This document shows positions 17,535-28,537 of a stretch of 64,000 bases of DNA, piece after piece. Source of the DNA: Serratia microhaemolytica (GTDB lineage Bacteria; Pseudomonadota; Gammaproteobacteria; Enterobacterales; Enterobacteriaceae). The translations under genes were made by a program, and so were the position numbers. The notes under the pieces are model-generated. The model searched no databases, was not told the DNA's origin, and was given only the letters and a program-made list of their open reading frames with translations. Each line of letters opens with the position of its first letter. Position 1 is the stretch's first letter. The DNA lies in the NCBI RefSeq assembly GCF_004011885.1, contig NZ_SBEF01000005.1:60755-124754 (forward strand), written 5' to 3'.

Positions 17535-20129
17535 ATGGGCAAAGCTCTCGTAATCGTTGAGTCCCCGGCAAAAGCCAAAACAATCAATAAGTATCTTGGC
17601 AGTGGCTACGTAGTGAAATCCAGCGTCGGCCATATTCGTGATCTGCCAACCAGTGGTTCTGCAAGCAAAAAGCCTGCAACACCCTCTGAAGAGAAGGGCA
17701 AAAAAAGAGTTAAAAAGGATGAAAAAACAGCACTGGTCAATCGTATGGGGGTTGACCCTTACCACGGTTGGCAGGCGCATTATGAAATCTTGCCGGGTAA
17801 AGAAAAGGTGGTTGCCGAGTTGAAAGCGTTGGCAGAGAGTGCCGACCACATCTATCTGGCAACCGACCTTGACCGCGAAGGAGAGGCGATCGCCTGGCAT
17901 CTGCGTGAAGTGATTGGCGGTGATGATAAGCGTTTTAGCCGTGTTGTGTTTAACGAAATCACCAAAAATGCGATCCAACAGGCTTTCAATGCGCCCGGTG
18001 AACTGAATATTGATCGTGTTAATGCTCAGCAAGCGCGCCGTTTTATGGATCGCGTGGTGGGCTACATGGTGTCACCGCTGTTGTGGAAGAAAATTGCGCG
18101 CGGATTATCTGCCGGGCGCGTGCAATCTGTCGCGGTGCGACTGGTAGTAGAGCGTGAAAGGGAGATCAAAGCGTTTATTCCACAGGAGTACTGGCAACTC
18201 CATGCCGAGCTACACGGTGGTGAGACGGCAATCCAGATGGAAGTGACGCACGCGCACGACAAACCGTTTAAGCCGGTCAATCAGCAACAGACTGATGCGG
18301 CGATGGCGGTGTTGGAAAAGGCACACTATCGGGTGCTGGAGCGTGAAGACAAACCAACCAGTAGCAAACCGAGTGCACCATTTATCACCTCGACCCTGCA
18401 ACAAGCTGCCAGCACACGATTAAGTTTCGGTGTCAAGAAAACCATGATGATGGCACAGCGCCTGTATGAGGCTGGTTACATCACCTACATGCGTACCGAC
18501 TCTACCAACCTGAGTCAGGATGCACTCAATATGGTACGCGGTTACATCAGCGACCATTTCGGTGAACGCTATCTGCCACAAGCAGCGAATCACTACAGCA
18601 GCAAAGAGAACTCCCAGGAAGCGCATGAAGCGATCCGCCCATCAGATGTGAATGTGCTGGCAGAGCAACTTACCGAAATGGAGCCTGATGCACAGAAACT
18701 GTATCAGTTAATTTGGCGTCAGTTTGTTGCTTGCCAAATGACACCTGCGCAGTACGACTCGACTACCCTAACGGTTAAAGCCGATGATTTCTTGTTACGC
18801 GCCAAAGGACGCACATTGCGTTTTGATGGTTGGACCAAGGTCATGCCAGCACTGCGTAAAGATGATGAAGATCGCACACTGCCTGTGATCGAAGCAGGTA
18901 CTGAGTTGGCATTGCAGCAGTTGTTGCCGAGTCAGCACTTCACCAAACCGCCGGCGCGTTACAGCGAAGCCTCACTGGTGAGAGAATTGGAAAAACGCAG
19001 TATCGGCCGCCCCTCAACCTACGCATCGATCATCTCGACGATCCAAGATCGTGGTTATGTCCGGGTTGAAAGCCGTCGCTTCTATGCCGAAAAAATGGGC
19101 GAAATCGTGACGGATCGTCTGGCGGAAAACTTCCGTGAGTTGATGAATTATGATTTCACCGCGCGTATGGAAGACGGGTTGGATCAGGTTGCCAACAACC
19201 AAGCGGAGTGGAAAGCGGTACTGGATGAGTTCTTCAGTGAGTTCAGCAAACAGCTCGAAGTGGCAGAGAAAGATCCGGAAGAGGGCGGAATGCGCCCAAA
19301 TCAGATGGTAATCACCAGCATCGACTGCCGGACTTGCAGCCGTAAAATGGGCATACGGACTGCCAGTACAGGGGTATTTCTTGGTTGCTCTGGCTACGCA
19401 CTGCCACCGAAGGAACGCTGTAAGACAACCATCAACCTCGTGCCAGAAGCGGAAGTGTTGAATGTACTCGAGGGTGATGATGCGGAAACCAACGCGCTGC
19501 GCGCTCGGCGTCGTTGTCCTAAATGCAGCACGGCGATGGATAGTTATTTAATTGATAATCAAAGAAAACTGCATGTCTGTGGTAATAACCCACTGTGTGA
19601 TGGTTACGAAATTGAGACAGGCAGTTTCCGATTGAAGGGCTATGATGGCCCGGTTGTCGAGTGTGAAAAATGTGGTTCTGAAATGCACCTGAAAATCGGA
19701 CGTTTCGGAAAATATATGGGTTGCACCAACGACAGTTGTAAGAACACCCGTAAAATTTTGCGTAATGGGGAAGTGGCGCCACCGAAAGAAGATCCGGTAC
19801 CACTGCCCGAATTGCCGTGTGAGAAGTCAGATGCCTACTTCGTATTGCGTGATGGCGCTGCGGGTGTATTCCTAGCGGCGAATAGCTTCCCTAAATCACG
19901 CGAAACACGCGCACCTTTGGTTGAAGAGCTGGTGCGTTTTGCGGATCGACTACCGGAAAAACTACGCTATCTGACAGAAGCACCAACGGCAGATCCGGAA
20001 GGCAATAAAACGTTGGTACGTTTTAGCCGCAAGACCAAGCAACAGTATGTCTCTTCAGAAAAAGCGGGTAAGGCCACCGGATGGGTCGCATTCTATGTTG
20101 ATGGCAAATGGGTGGTAGATAAAAAGTAG
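17535..20129 (+). CDS. topA: DNA topoisomerase I
   Basis: Type IA topoisomerase that relaxes negative supercoils, 864 residues. A TOPRIM domain ([19 protein letters not shown] and [13 protein letters not shown]) precedes the catalytic domain with active-site Tyr318 in [10 protein letters not shown]. Three C-terminal four-cysteine zinc ribbons follow: CRTC...C...C, CPKC...C...C and CEKC...C...C, the last near residue 710. A further zinc-less ribbon ends the protein at GKWVVDKK. cysB, the usual downstream neighbour in E. coli, is not present. Confidence 0.97.
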   Translation: MGKALVIVESPAKAKTINKYLGSGYVVKSSVGHIRDLPTSGSASKKPATPSEEKGKKRVKKDEKTALVNRMGVDPYHGWQAHYEILPGKEKVVAELKALAESADHIYLATDLDREGEAIAWHLREVIGGDDKRFSRVVFNEITKNAIQQAFNAPGELNIDRVNAQQARRFMDRVVGYMVSPLLWKKIARGLSAGRVQSVAVRLVVEREREIKAFIPQEYWQLHAELHGGETAIQMEVTHAHDKPFKPVNQQQTDAAMAVLEKAHYRVLEREDKPTSSKPSAPFITSTLQQAASTRLSFGVKKTMMMAQRLYEAGYITYMRTDSTNLSQDALNMVRGYISDHFGERYLPQAANHYSSKENSQEAHEAIRPSDVNVLAEQLTEMEPDAQKLYQLIWRQFVACQMTPAQYDSTTLTVKADDFLLRAKGRTLRFDGWTKVMPALRKDDEDRTLPVIEAGTELALQQLLPSQHFTKPPARYSEASLVRELEKRSIGRPSTYASIISTIQDRGYVRVESRRFYAEKMGEIVTDRLAENFRELMNYDFTARMEDGLDQVANNQAEWKAVLDEFFSEFSKQLEVAEKDPEEGGMRPNQMVITSIDCRTCSRKMGIRTASTGVFLGCSGYALPPKERCKTTINLVPEAEVLNVLEGDDAETNALRARRRCPKCSTAMDSYLIDNQRKLHVCGNNPLCDGYEIETGSFRLKGYDGPVVECEKCGSEMHLKIGRFGKYMGCTNDSCKNTRKILRNGEVAPPKEDPVPLPELPCEKSDAYFVLRDGAAGVFLAANSFPKSRETRAPLVEELVRFADRLPEKLRYLTEAPTADPEGNKTLVRFSRKTKQQYVSSEKAGKATGWVAFYVDGKWVVDKK

Positions 20130-20206
20130 TCTGGTTTTTCTCATTCGCTCATCTCTGCGGTAGCCAATGCAGAGAGTGAGCGTAGTTTCCTGCTATTAAA
20201 AAACTG

Positions 20207-20234
20207 TTGAGCAGCTTATGCTGCTCAAAATTTT
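20207..20234 (+). terminator. Terminator after topA
   Basis: TTGAGCAGC (20207-20215) pairs with GCTGCTCAA (20220-20228) around TTAT, followed by AATTTTG. The following 290 bases up to the cold-shock gene contain no ORF and presumably its promoter and long cold-shock leader. Confidence 0.7.
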
Positions 20235-20519
20235 GTCAGGTACCCTGTTGGTTAGTGAACAATAATGTGTGGTGGATCATGTTTTCTCACACTCTAAGTG
20301 GAAAAAAAGTTGCGCTTACTCGGCAAACATGCGTTAATTAGCTCGCCTGTGGTACAGATCTATTTATGCACGACATTTTCAGTAAAGTAGTTCACATTTA
20401 AGGTGTTATCCTCGATAGCTCTCCTTTAGACGAATTTCCTTTCTAGTGCCTCCATAAGTGACTGGCAACTGGCTGCAACGAGCCCATTGCGGCTTAATTT
20501 ATTATTGAAGGAATTAGAC

Positions 20520-20732
20520 ATGTCTAACATGATCAAAGGTCAAGTAAAGTGGTTCAACGAGTCTAAGGGTTTTGGTTTCATTACTCCTGCAGACGGCGGC
20601 AAAGATGTTTTCGTACACTTCTCTGCAATCCAGAATCAAGGTTTTAAAACCTTGGCAGAAGGTCAACAAGTACAGTTTTCTATCGAAAACGGTGCTAAAG
20701 GTCCATCAGCTGCTAACGTTACCACGATTTAA
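20520..20732 (+). CDS. cspE: Cold-shock-family RNA chaperone, CspE-like
   Basis: 70-residue single cold-shock domain with RNP1 (KGFGFI) and RNP2 (VFVHF). It binds single-stranded nucleic acid and melts RNA structure. The sequence is nearest CspE/CspC, but enterobacterial Csp paralogues are hard to tell apart. The start at 20520 has AAGGA upstream; 11 extra in-frame codons upstream are not expected to be translated. Confidence 0.88.
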   Translation: MSNMIKGQVKWFNESKGFGFITPADGGKDVFVHFSAIQNQGFKTLAEGQQVQFSIENGAKGPSAANVTTI

Positions 20733-20784
20733 ACTTGCTTTTGGCGTCTCACAACAGTTAGCTGAATCAGCTTATTGTTGATTG

Positions 20785-20819
20785 AAAAAGGGTTCATATT
20801 GATTATGAGCCCTTTTTTA
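20785..20819 (+). terminator. Rho-independent terminator of the csp gene
   Basis: AAAAAGGGTTCAT and ATGAGCCCTTTTTT pair with one wobble, and a T-run ends the structure. Confidence 0.85.
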
Positions 20820-21003
20820 TTGTCTTATCGGTCATTGGCACAACGTAATAGCGCAAAGATGATATTGCGTTTTGCTGAAAGCCTGTACCCCCCGCCTGCC
20901 AATAATGCCTTTTTTCTAAAATTGTGCGTTACATCAAAAAAACAGGCTATAAATCGATATAAAAAATTCCATTCACATTGAATAATAATATTAAGCTCCA
21001 AAT

Positions 21004-21015
21004 TGAAACGTTTCA
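21004..21015. promoter_or_regulatory. Cra (FruR) operator of fruBKA
   Basis: The perfect palindrome TGAAACGTTTCA matches the Cra consensus. Cra bound here would repress fruBKA until fructose-1-phosphate accumulates. It lies 365 bases before fruB, implying a long leader. Confidence 0.85.
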
Positions 21016-21109
21016 GTTTTCATCGTTTGCTATTATTGGTTGGAATTGACGTTTAATATCAGTGGACATCGGCCCTGCAATCTACCTTGTCGGAGCTAAC
21101 TCCGCGATC

Positions 21110-21142
21110 ATGCTGACAGGTGCTATTTGGATACCACCGTAA
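21110..21142 (+). CDS. Candidate fruB leader peptide ending Ile-Pro-Pro
   Basis: A 10-codon ORF, MLTGAIWIPP, inside the fruB leader. A short hairpin CGGAG/CTCCG (21091-21104) carries the only GGAG near its ATG, so access may be gated. Consecutive prolines just before a stop codon are known to stall ribosomes. It may be translated and regulatory; this is inference from sequence alone. Confidence 0.4.
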   Translation: MLTGAIWIPP

Positions 21143-21379
21143 GCAGAGCCTGTAGCATACAGGCAACCAGTAAGGATTTTTTGCACCGCAAACGACACAA
21201 TGACGACGAAAATCGTCCGGATAGGGTAGGCCGTTAACTCGCGGGTAACAAAATGCCTCGTGTTAGGTGAGGTGCTGTACTATGTATTGTATAACAAATG
21301 GTTATACTCATGCGTATTAAAAAGCAGTGATCCACTTTTTTGCCAGAAAGAAGCCCCTTACTTGGCAAGGAGAAAAAAC

Positions 21380-22516
21380 ATGTTTCAGCTTTCCCCACAA
21401 CATATTCATTTGACTGCTGAGGCCAGCAGTAAACAGGAAGCGATCCGGCAGGTAGCTGCAGCGTTAACCGCTGCCGGAAGTGTGAGCGAGGGGTATGTTG
21501 ATGCGATGCTGGCACGAGAGAGACAGGCTTCGACCTATCTTGGTTATGGAATTGCCATCCCTCACGGTACCGTAGAAAGTCGCGATTTAGTGCTGCGCAC
21601 CGAAGTGCAAGTGTTTCAGTTTCCACAAGGTGTGGAATGGGATGAAGGGCAGCGCGTGTACTTAGTGCTGGGGATTGCGGCACGCAGTGATGAACATCTG
21701 GGCATATTGAGCCAGTTAACCGATTTACTCTCTGAACGCTCACTGGCAGAGCAACTGGCCACTGCACAATCAGCACAGGAACTGTGTCGGTTACTGATTG
21801 ATAAACGGCCTCAGAGTGAATTCCTATTTGATCGCTCGATGGTCTCTATTGACGTAGCCTGTGACTCACTGTTGGCATTGCAGGCATTAAATGCCGCACG
21901 CTTACAAAAAGCGGGGGCAGTAGATGCTCAATTTGTCAGTGATGTGATCATTCGCCGTCCTTTGAACCTTGGCCAGGGCATTTGGCTAAACGACAGTACA
22001 CAAGGTAATTTGCTCAGCGCGGCAAGCATTAGCCGGGCAGCACAGCCGTTTGATGAACAGGGTGAACGGGTTGCTTTACTACTGACTGTCGCGGTGATTG
22101 ATCAGCAGCCACTGGCGATGCTCAACCGTCTAGGTGATCTGCTACTCACCAATCAGGCTGAGTGCTTGTTGCAGTGTGATGCCGCAGAGTTGGTTGCCAT
22201 ACTCTCGAGCCAGGAATTGCCTGGTCAACACGGGGTAACGGCGGAATATGTCATCCGTAATCAGCATGGATTACACGCGCGTCCAGGTACAGAACTGGTG
22301 AATGTGATCAGACAATTTCGCAGCGAAATTAGTATAGTAAATCTCGATGGAAGTGGTAAACCGGCCAATGGTCGTAGCTTGCTGAAGGTGGTTGCACTGG
22401 GGATAAAAAAAGGGCATCGCTTACGTTTTACCGCTCATGGTGAGGATGCCAACGCAGCACTGGCAGCAATAGGTGAGGCGATCAGTAAAGGGTTAGGTGA
22501 GGGGACGCATGAATAA
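21380..22516 (+). CDS. fruB: Fructose PTS diphosphoryl transfer protein FruB (EIIA-HPr)
   Basis: Carries phosphate from Enzyme I to FruA. An N-terminal EIIA-Fru domain has phospho-His62 in AIPHGTVES, a central M-domain follows, and a C-terminal HPr (FPr) domain has phospho-His299 in [12 protein letters not shown]. It is 378 residues against 376 in E. coli. The frame is open to 21260, but the start at 21380 follows an AAGGAG ribosome site and matches the family. It overlaps fruK by 8 bases. Confidence 0.96.
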   Translation: MFQLSPQHIHLTAEASSKQEAIRQVAAALTAAGSVSEGYVDAMLARERQASTYLGYGIAIPHGTVESRDLVLRTEVQVFQFPQGVEWDEGQRVYLVLGIAARSDEHLGILSQLTDLLSERSLAEQLATAQSAQELCRLLIDKRPQSEFLFDRSMVSIDVACDSLLALQALNAARLQKAGAVDAQFVSDVIIRRPLNLGQGIWLNDSTQGNLLSAASISRAAQPFDEQGERVALLLTVAVIDQQPLAMLNRLGDLLLTNQAECLLQCDAAELVAILSSQELPGQHGVTAEYVIRNQHGLHARPGTELVNVIRQFRSEISIVNLDGSGKPANGRSLLKVVALGIKKGHRLRFTAHGEDANAALAAIGEAISKGLGEGTHE

Positions 22517-23456
22517 AAAGGTAGCAACAATTACATTAAATCCAGCATACGACTTGGTTGGATTTTGTCCGGTCATCGAGCGAGGCGAAGTTAATTTAGT
22601 AAAAACAAAAGGATTACATGCAGCAGGTAAAGGCATCAACGTGGCTAAAGTACTCAGTAATCTGGATGTCAATGTGACGGTAGGGGGATTTCTTGGTCGT
22701 GATAATCGCAAAGGATTTGAGCGCTTATTTAATGAATTAGCCATTGATAACCGTTTTCAACCAGTAGCAGGCTGCACACGCATCAACGTTAAACTGACAG
22801 AGAAAAACGGTGAAGTCACTGATCTTAATTTTTCTGGTTTTGAAGTGAGTGCACAGGAGTGGCAGCAGTTTGCACTGGAATCACTTATTTGGTTACAACA
22901 TTTTGATATTATTGTAGTAAGTGGCAGCTTGCCTAGCGGGGTAGACAGCGAGGCTTTTAGCCAATGGATGGTGCAGCTACGCGCGCAATGTCGTTACCTG
23001 ATTTTCGATAGCAGCCGGGATGCCTTGGTCGCCGGTTTAAAAGCCTCCCCGTGGCTGGTTAAGCCTAACCGCCAGGAACTGGAAATCTGGGCTAATAGAG
23101 CGCTACCAAGCCTAGAAGATGTTGCGATTGCTGCCGACGAATTACAGCAACAGGGGGTTGAACATGTGGTCATCTCACTGGGTGAACAGGGCGCACTCTG
23201 GGTTAACAAACAAGGTGGCTGGTTGGCTAAACCACCGATCTGCCATGTCGTCAGTACGGTAGGTGCCGGAGATTCAATGGTGGGTGGACTGGTTTATGGT
23301 TTTTTGCTGGGAGAAAGTCAGCAACAGACATTGCGCTTGGCAACCGCGATTGCAGCATTGGCGGTCTGCCAGAGTAATGTAGGTGTCAGTGATCGTGCCC
23401 AACTGGCGGCAATGATGGCGCGTGTTGAGTTAACTGCGTTTAGTTGGCGGAGATAG
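22509..23456 (+). CDS. fruK: 1-Phosphofructokinase
   Basis: PfkB-family kinase that converts fructose-1-phosphate to fructose-1,6-bisphosphate, 315 residues. Substrate motif [10 protein letters not shown] near the N-terminus and the ATP/anion-hole motif [12 protein letters not shown] with the catalytic Asp near the C-terminus are clear. The start at 22509 lies inside the end of fruB, giving translational coupling; fruA starts one base after its stop. Confidence 0.96.
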   Translation: MNKKVATITLNPAYDLVGFCPVIERGEVNLVKTKGLHAAGKGINVAKVLSNLDVNVTVGGFLGRDNRKGFERLFNELAIDNRFQPVAGCTRINVKLTEKNGEVTDLNFSGFEVSAQEWQQFALESLIWLQHFDIIVVSGSLPSGVDSEAFSQWMVQLRAQCRYLIFDSSRDALVAGLKASPWLVKPNRQELEIWANRALPSLEDVAIAADELQQQGVEHVVISLGEQGALWVNKQGGWLAKPPICHVVSTVGAGDSMVGGLVYGFLLGESQQQTLRLATAIAALAVCQSNVGVSDRAQLAAMMARVELTAFSWRR

Positions 23457-23457
23457 A

Positions 23458-25113
23458 ATGAAAGCAATGCTATTGGTAGATAGTTCACGCGGACAGGCAT
23501 GTTCTCATCTGATAAAGCATATGCTTGCATTTGCGGTACGCAAAACCGATTTAAAACTGGTTGATTCACTCAGCGATGCTCAGTTGGTGGTCGTTGCAGC
23601 GGATCATCTCGCGGCCGACGCCAGTCTGAACGGCAAACTACTCTATCGTGGTGATATTGCGACTGCACTACGTGATCCGAATGCTTTTCTTCATAGCGCC
23701 CTGGTGGATGCCAAACCTTACACTTTCGAGCCGGATCGCACGGCAGAACAACAACCCAAACGAATCATTGCCGTGACAGCCTGCCCAACTGGCGTTGCGC
23801 ACACTTTTATGGCAGCAGAGGCGATTGAACGTGAAGCCACTAGCCGTGGTTGGTGGGTGAAAGTGGAAACGCGCGGTGCAATCGGCACTGAAAACAGCGT
23901 GACATCTGAGGAGATCATGGCTGCTGACTTTGTACTGGTGGCGGCGGATATTGACATTGATCTGGAAAAGTTTGCGCATAAACCGATCTACCGCACCACA
24001 ACACGGCTGGCATTAATGAGAACGGCACAAGAATTAGACAATGCGCAACATCAGGCCGAATACCAGACAGAACAACCAGTAACAGATGCAGTGGATAAGC
24101 AGCGAAAAACAGGCAACTATCGACATCTACTCACCGGCGTCTCTTATATGCTACCGATGGTGGTAGCTGGTGGGTTATCGATTGCGCTCTCTTATATTTT
24201 TGGCATAACCGCGTATGAACAACCAGACTCATTCGCGGCAGCATTAATGCAGATTGGTGGTGGCAGCGCATTTATGCTAATGGTGCCGGTGTTGGCGGGT
24301 TATATTGCGTTTTCGATTGCTGATCGCCCAGGGTTAACCCCGGGCCTGATCGGCGGTATGTTGGCAGTCAATATCGAAGCTGGTTTTCTCGGTGGTATTG
24401 TTGCCGGTTTTCTGGCGGGCTATCTGGCTAAGATGATCAATACCCGGTTGCGTTTGCCAGCAACGATGGAAGCACTAAAACCGATCTTAATCGTGCCGCT
24501 GGTTGCCAGTCTGGTCACTGGGCTCGTGATGATCTACCTGCTCGGCACACCGATTGCCAGCCTGATGGTTGGGTTAACCGAGTGGTTACAATCGTTGGGG
24601 CGCAGCAATGCGATCCTGCTGGGAGCGATACTCGGTGGCATGATGTGTACCGACATGGGCGGACCGGTAAATAAAGTCGCTTATGCATCCGGAGTTGCGC
24701 TGCTTAGCGCCGCAGTTTATGCGCCGATGGCCGCGATCATGGCTGCTGGCATGGTTCCACCACTCGCGATGGGACTAGCAACACTATTGGCGCCGAAAAA
24801 ATTTGAAAAGTCAGAGAAAGAGGCTGGAAAAGCTGCGATTGTATTGGGGCTATGTTTTATCAGCGAAGGTGCAATCCCATTTGCGGCGCGTGATCCGATG
24901 CGAGTGTTGCCGTGTTGCATTGTCGGTGGTGCGGTCAGTGGGGCGTTATCGATGGCTTTTGGTGCCAAACTGATGGCACCGCATGGCGGGTTATTTGTGT
25001 TATTGATACCGGGCGCCATCTCTTCCATGCTTTGGTATCTACTGGCGATCATCATTGGCACCTTGTTGGCGGGCGTCAGCTATAGTGTGCTGAAACGCTC
25101 CTGTGCGCTGTAG
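23458..25113 (+). CDS. fruA: Fructose PTS transporter FruA (EIIB'BC)
   Basis: Imports fructose and phosphorylates it to fructose-1-phosphate. A degenerate EIIB' domain (about residues 1-100) is followed by an active EIIB domain with phospho-Cys109 in TACPTGVAHTFMAAEAI and an EIIC membrane domain of about eight to ten helices from residue 220. Length is 551, slightly shorter than the E. coli 563. It is the last gene of fruBKA. Confidence 0.96.
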   Translation: MKAMLLVDSSRGQACSHLIKHMLAFAVRKTDLKLVDSLSDAQLVVVAADHLAADASLNGKLLYRGDIATALRDPNAFLHSALVDAKPYTFEPDRTAEQQPKRIIAVTACPTGVAHTFMAAEAIEREATSRGWWVKVETRGAIGTENSVTSEEIMAADFVLVAADIDIDLEKFAHKPIYRTTTRLALMRTAQELDNAQHQAEYQTEQPVTDAVDKQRKTGNYRHLLTGVSYMLPMVVAGGLSIALSYIFGITAYEQPDSFAAALMQIGGGSAFMLMVPVLAGYIAFSIADRPGLTPGLIGGMLAVNIEAGFLGGIVAGFLAGYLAKMINTRLRLPATMEALKPILIVPLVASLVTGLVMIYLLGTPIASLMVGLTEWLQSLGRSNAILLGAILGGMMCTDMGGPVNKVAYASGVALLSAAVYAPMAAIMAAGMVPPLAMGLATLLAPKKFEKSEKEAGKAAIVLGLCFISEGAIPFAARDPMRVLPCCIVGGAVSGALSMAFGAKLMAPHGGLFVLLIPGAISSMLWYLLAIIIGTLLAGVSYSVLKRSCAL

Positions 25114-25234
25114 GCACCTCAACCACCGTTGCCACACTTGTCTCTCCTAGATTCTGATGAGCAGCTATGCCTTGTGATGCATTTCGGGTTTGAAGCGAGT
25201 CTAGATTTGAATGGAAGCAGCACACAATGTGAGT

Positions 25235-25278
25235 GCAAAGCCGCACCGCTCAACCCCTTCTCGGCGGTGCGGCTTTGC
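25235..25278. terminator. Strong hairpin between convergent fruA and nfo
   Basis: GCAAAGCCGCACCGC (25235-25249) and GCGGTGCGGCTTTGC (25264-25278) form a perfect 15-bp stem with a 14-base loop. It is symmetrical for both strands and placed between convergent genes, so it is probably a bidirectional terminator. Confidence 0.75.
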
Positions 25279-25291
25279 AGTACGCAGTCAA

Positions 25292-26146
25292 TTAAAGCGA
25301 CGGTGAGAGCTGTTGGCTCTTTAACCAAGCTATCTCCTGATGCCAGATAGAGGGATCGACCGTCTCAAGGATCAACGGGATCTGGTCAAAGCGTGCATCA
25401 CGCATAATGTAACTGAACACGGTGTGACCGATGTTGCCTGCCCCCAGACTGTGATGGCGATCAACCCGGCTGTTAAAAGCGCTCTTGGCATCATTAAGAT
25501 GCATAGCACGTAAATAGCGAAAACCGACAATATCATCAAATAGTTGGAAAGTGTGCTGACAGTCCTGTTCGGTGCGCAGGTCATAACCGGCAGCAAAGGC
25601 ATGGCAGGTATCAATACACACACCGACACGGCTCTTATCCTCCACTTGCTCGATAATGGTGGCTAACTGCTCAAACTTAAAGCCTAAATTGCTACCTTGC
25701 CCAGCGGTATTCTCGATCACTGCGGTAACATCACGGGTTTGATCGAGCGCCCAGTTAATTGACTCCGCGATCCGTGCCAAACATTTGTCTTCATCGATTT
25801 GCATCAGATGGCTGCCGGGATGAAAATTCAGCAGCGTTAACCCCAATTGTTCACAGCGTTGCATCTCATCCAGAAAGGCAGCGCGCGACTTCTCCAGCCC
25901 CTCCTGTTCAGGATGGCCAAGATTAATCAGATAACTGTCGTGCGGTAATATTTGTGCCGCATGATAGCCGTATTGTCTACAGGCCTGCTTAAACTTTTCA
26001 ATCGTCTCACTGCTCAAGGCAGCGGCTTTCCACTGGCGCTGGTTCTTGGTAAACAGCGCAAAAGCCGTCGCCTGCAGTTCGTGTGCACGTAGCACCGCCA
26101 GATCAACCCCACCTGCTGCACTGACATGTGCACCGACAAACTTCAT
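25292..26146 (-). CDS. nfo: Endonuclease IV
   Basis: AP endonuclease that cuts 5' to abasic sites in base excision repair, 284 residues with a TIM-barrel fold and three Zn2+ ions. Family motifs visible are GAHVSAAGG at the N-terminus, [32 protein letters not shown] and HLNDAK, which contain the zinc-binding His, Glu and Asp residues. It neighbours fruA as in related genomes. Confidence 0.96.
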   Translation of the reverse strand: MKFVGAHVSAAGGVDLAVLRAHELQATAFALFTKNQRQWKAAALSSETIEKFKQACRQYGYHAAQILPHDSYLINLGHPEQEGLEKSRAAFLDEMQRCEQLGLTLLNFHPGSHLMQIDEDKCLARIAESINWALDQTRDVTAVIENTAGQGSNLGFKFEQLATIIEQVEDKSRVGVCIDTCHAFAAGYDLRTEQDCQHTFQLFDDIVGFRYLRAMHLNDAKSAFNSRVDRHHSLGAGNIGHTVFSYIMRDARFDQIPLILETVDPSIWHQEIAWLKSQQLSPSL

Positions 26147-26278
26147 GTTTACTCTCCTACTGTGCTAATAATCACAATTGCGTTATTAAGGTATCTTATA
26201 TCAGTACATTCAGACTAGTTCGCTGAGCGCTATTTGTTACAATTCGCCCTCATTTTCGACCAGTGAAGCAGGATAAAA

Positions 26279-27760
26279 ATGGCTCAAAAAGAGATAAAAA
26301 GTGTCGGTCAAACGAATGACCGACTACGCCGTGTGTTGAAAGCACGGCATTTAACCATGATAGCGATTGGTGGTTCTATTGGTACTGGTTTATTTGTGGG
26401 TTCAGGGGCAGCAGTTTCACAGGCAGGCCCAGGCGGAGCCCTGCTATGTTATGCCTTAATTGGTTTGATGGTTTATTTTCTGATGACCAGCCTTGGTGAG
26501 TTGGCAGCATTTATGCCAGTTTCCGGTTCATTTTCCACCTATGGCGCAAAATATGTAGAAGAAGGATTCGGTTTTGCGCTCGGCTGGAACTACTGGTACA
26601 ACTGGGCAGTGGCGGTAGCAGTTGACCTAGTGGCAGCACAACTGGTAATGAACTACTGGTTTCCCGACACCTCAGGCTGGATCTGGAGCGCACTGTTCCT
26701 TGGCCTAATATTCCTGCTGAACTACATCTCAGTGAAGGGATTTGGTGAAGCTGAATATTGGTTCTCATTGATCAAAGTGACTACGGTAGTGGTTTTCATC
26801 GTACTGGGCGTGCTGATGATTGTCGGGATACTCAAGGGTGGAGAACAGGCCGGCTGGCAGAACTGGACAATTGGCGATGCTCCCTTTTCCGGGGGATTTG
26901 CTGCCATGATCGGTGTCGCGATGATTGTTGGGTTCTCTTTCCAAGGGACGGAATTGGTCGGCATCGCTGCCGGTGAATCGAAAGATCCGGCGAAGAATAT
27001 TCCGCGTGCAGTGAAGCAGGTATTTTGGCGTATCTTGCTGTTTTATATCTTTGCCATTCTAGTCATTAGCTTGATTATTCCTTATACCGATCCGAACTTG
27101 CTGCGTGATGATGTGCAGGATATCAGTGTCAGCCCGTTCACGCTGGTGCTTCAGCACGCCGGCTTGCTTTCAGCGGCGGCAGTGATGAACGCGGTGATTT
27201 TAACTGCGGTGCTCTCAGCGGGCAATTCCGGCATGTATGCTTCAACACGGATGCTGTTTACCCTAGCACGGGAAGGTAAAGCGCCACGCATGTTTGCGAA
27301 ACTGTCAAAAAATGGTGTACCACGTAATGCGTTGTATGCCACCACACTGGTCGCGGCACTGTGCTTTTTAAGCTCAATGTTTGGCAATAAAGTGGTCTAT
27401 TTGTGGCTGCTGAATACGTCCGGCATGACCGGTTTTATTGCCTGGTTGGGGATCGCTGTCAGCCACTACCGTTTTCGTCGTGGTTACATGCTCAAAGGAT
27501 TGGATCTGAACCAGTTACCTTACCGCTCCGGTTTCTTCCCGCTCGGGCCTATCTTTGCTTTTGTGTTGTGTATGATGATTACCTTAGGGCAAAATTATCA
27601 GGCTTTCCTGCAAGATAAAATTGACTGGTATGGTGTGGCTGCGACCTACATCGGCATTCCACTCTTTTTGCTGATCTGGTTTGGCTACAAACTGGTGCAC
27701 GGTACACGCATGGTGCCGTACAGCGAAATGGAGTTTCCAAAGTGGGAGCAGGATAACTGA
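26279..27760 (+). CDS. lysP: Lysine-specific permease
   Basis: APC-superfamily amino acid/proton symporter, 493 residues with about 12 membrane helices. The N-terminus has RHLTMIAIGGSIGTGLFVGS, the unwound substrate-binding helix of the family, and FSFQGTELVGIAAGESKDP follows later. Alignment by eye points to LysP, which also restrains CadC in E. coli. It diverges from nfo; yeiE and yeiH, found between nfo and lysP in E. coli, are absent. Confidence 0.92.
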   Translation: MAQKEIKSVGQTNDRLRRVLKARHLTMIAIGGSIGTGLFVGSGAAVSQAGPGGALLCYALIGLMVYFLMTSLGELAAFMPVSGSFSTYGAKYVEEGFGFALGWNYWYNWAVAVAVDLVAAQLVMNYWFPDTSGWIWSALFLGLIFLLNYISVKGFGEAEYWFSLIKVTTVVVFIVLGVLMIVGILKGGEQAGWQNWTIGDAPFSGGFAAMIGVAMIVGFSFQGTELVGIAAGESKDPAKNIPRAVKQVFWRILLFYIFAILVISLIIPYTDPNLLRDDVQDISVSPFTLVLQHAGLLSAAAVMNAVILTAVLSAGNSGMYASTRMLFTLAREGKAPRMFAKLSKNGVPRNALYATTLVAALCFLSSMFGNKVVYLWLLNTSGMTGFIAWLGIAVSHYRFRRGYMLKGLDLNQLPYRSGFFPLGPIFAFVLCMMITLGQNYQAFLQDKIDWYGVAATYIGIPLFLLIWFGYKLVHGTRMVPYSEMEFPKWEQDN

Positions 27761-27794
27761 TTGTTATCTTGACTGATAACGTATTGAGCGTGTT

Positions 27795-27833
27795 AACTGG
27801 CACCATCTCGGCTTCGAGCCTGGTGCCACAGTT
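27795..27833 (+). terminator. Hairpin after lysP
   Basis: AACTGGCACCA pairs with TGGTGCCACAGTT, with one bulged A, followed by a few T residues. Confidence 0.6.
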
Positions 27834-27944
27834 TCCTCGTTAATTGATGACACGGCTGTTAGCGATCAGCGAAATGAGATAACGAGCCTGTTGATCAAAG
27901 TGATACCGCCACAGAGACAATGATGATAACTATGGGGTAACGTG

Positions 27945-28442
27945 ATGGATAAATTAGCATTCTACGCAGAATTGAAGCGTGACTTGGCGGCATTGCTCGC
28001 GGGTGAGACCGACTTTATTGCCGCTCTCGCCAATACCAGCGCCTTACTTAATCAACGATTGGCAGCGGTAAATTGGGTTGGTTTTTACCTTATTGCCGGT
28101 GAGCAACTGACACTTGGCCCATTTCAGGGCAAGGTCGCTTGTACTCGAATCCCGCTTGGTAAAGGGGTGTGTGGTACAGCGGTGGTAACCAAACAGGTAT
28201 TACGTGTTGATAATGTCCATGAGTTTGATGGACATATTGCCTGTGATAGCGCAAGTAATGCTGAAATCGTGTTACCATTAACCGTTGGTGAACAACTGAT
28301 CGGTGTCCTTGATATCGACAGTACCGTTTTCCAGCGTTTTGATCATCAGGATGAGGCTGGATTAACGTCTGTGGTTGAACAACTCTGTCTGCAATTGGAG
28401 CAGTGTGGTGCTACAAAATATGTTACTGTCACGACAAGTTGA
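27945..28442 (+). CDS. msrC: Free methionine-(R)-sulfoxide reductase MsrC (YebR)
   Basis: GAF-domain enzyme that reduces free Met-R-sulfoxide with thioredoxin, 165 residues. The three redox cysteines are seen in VACTRIPLG, GKGVCGTAV and HIACDSASNAE. The ATG at 27945 lies behind GGGG; a GTG one codon earlier is an equal alternative. In E. coli the gene lies next to proQ, as here. Confidence 0.93.
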   Translation: MDKLAFYAELKRDLAALLAGETDFIAALANTSALLNQRLAAVNWVGFYLIAGEQLTLGPFQGKVACTRIPLGKGVCGTAVVTKQVLRVDNVHEFDGHIACDSASNAEIVLPLTVGEQLIGVLDIDSTVFQRFDHQDEAGLTSVVEQLCLQLEQCGATKYVTVTTS

Positions 28443-28537
28443 GCTACGGTTAATGTGGCATTTAGCGCTAGGGCGATTATAATGTCGCCTGTTCATGTCT
28501 GGTGCTTATCAGCACACCGTTGTAATCAGGAAATTTC

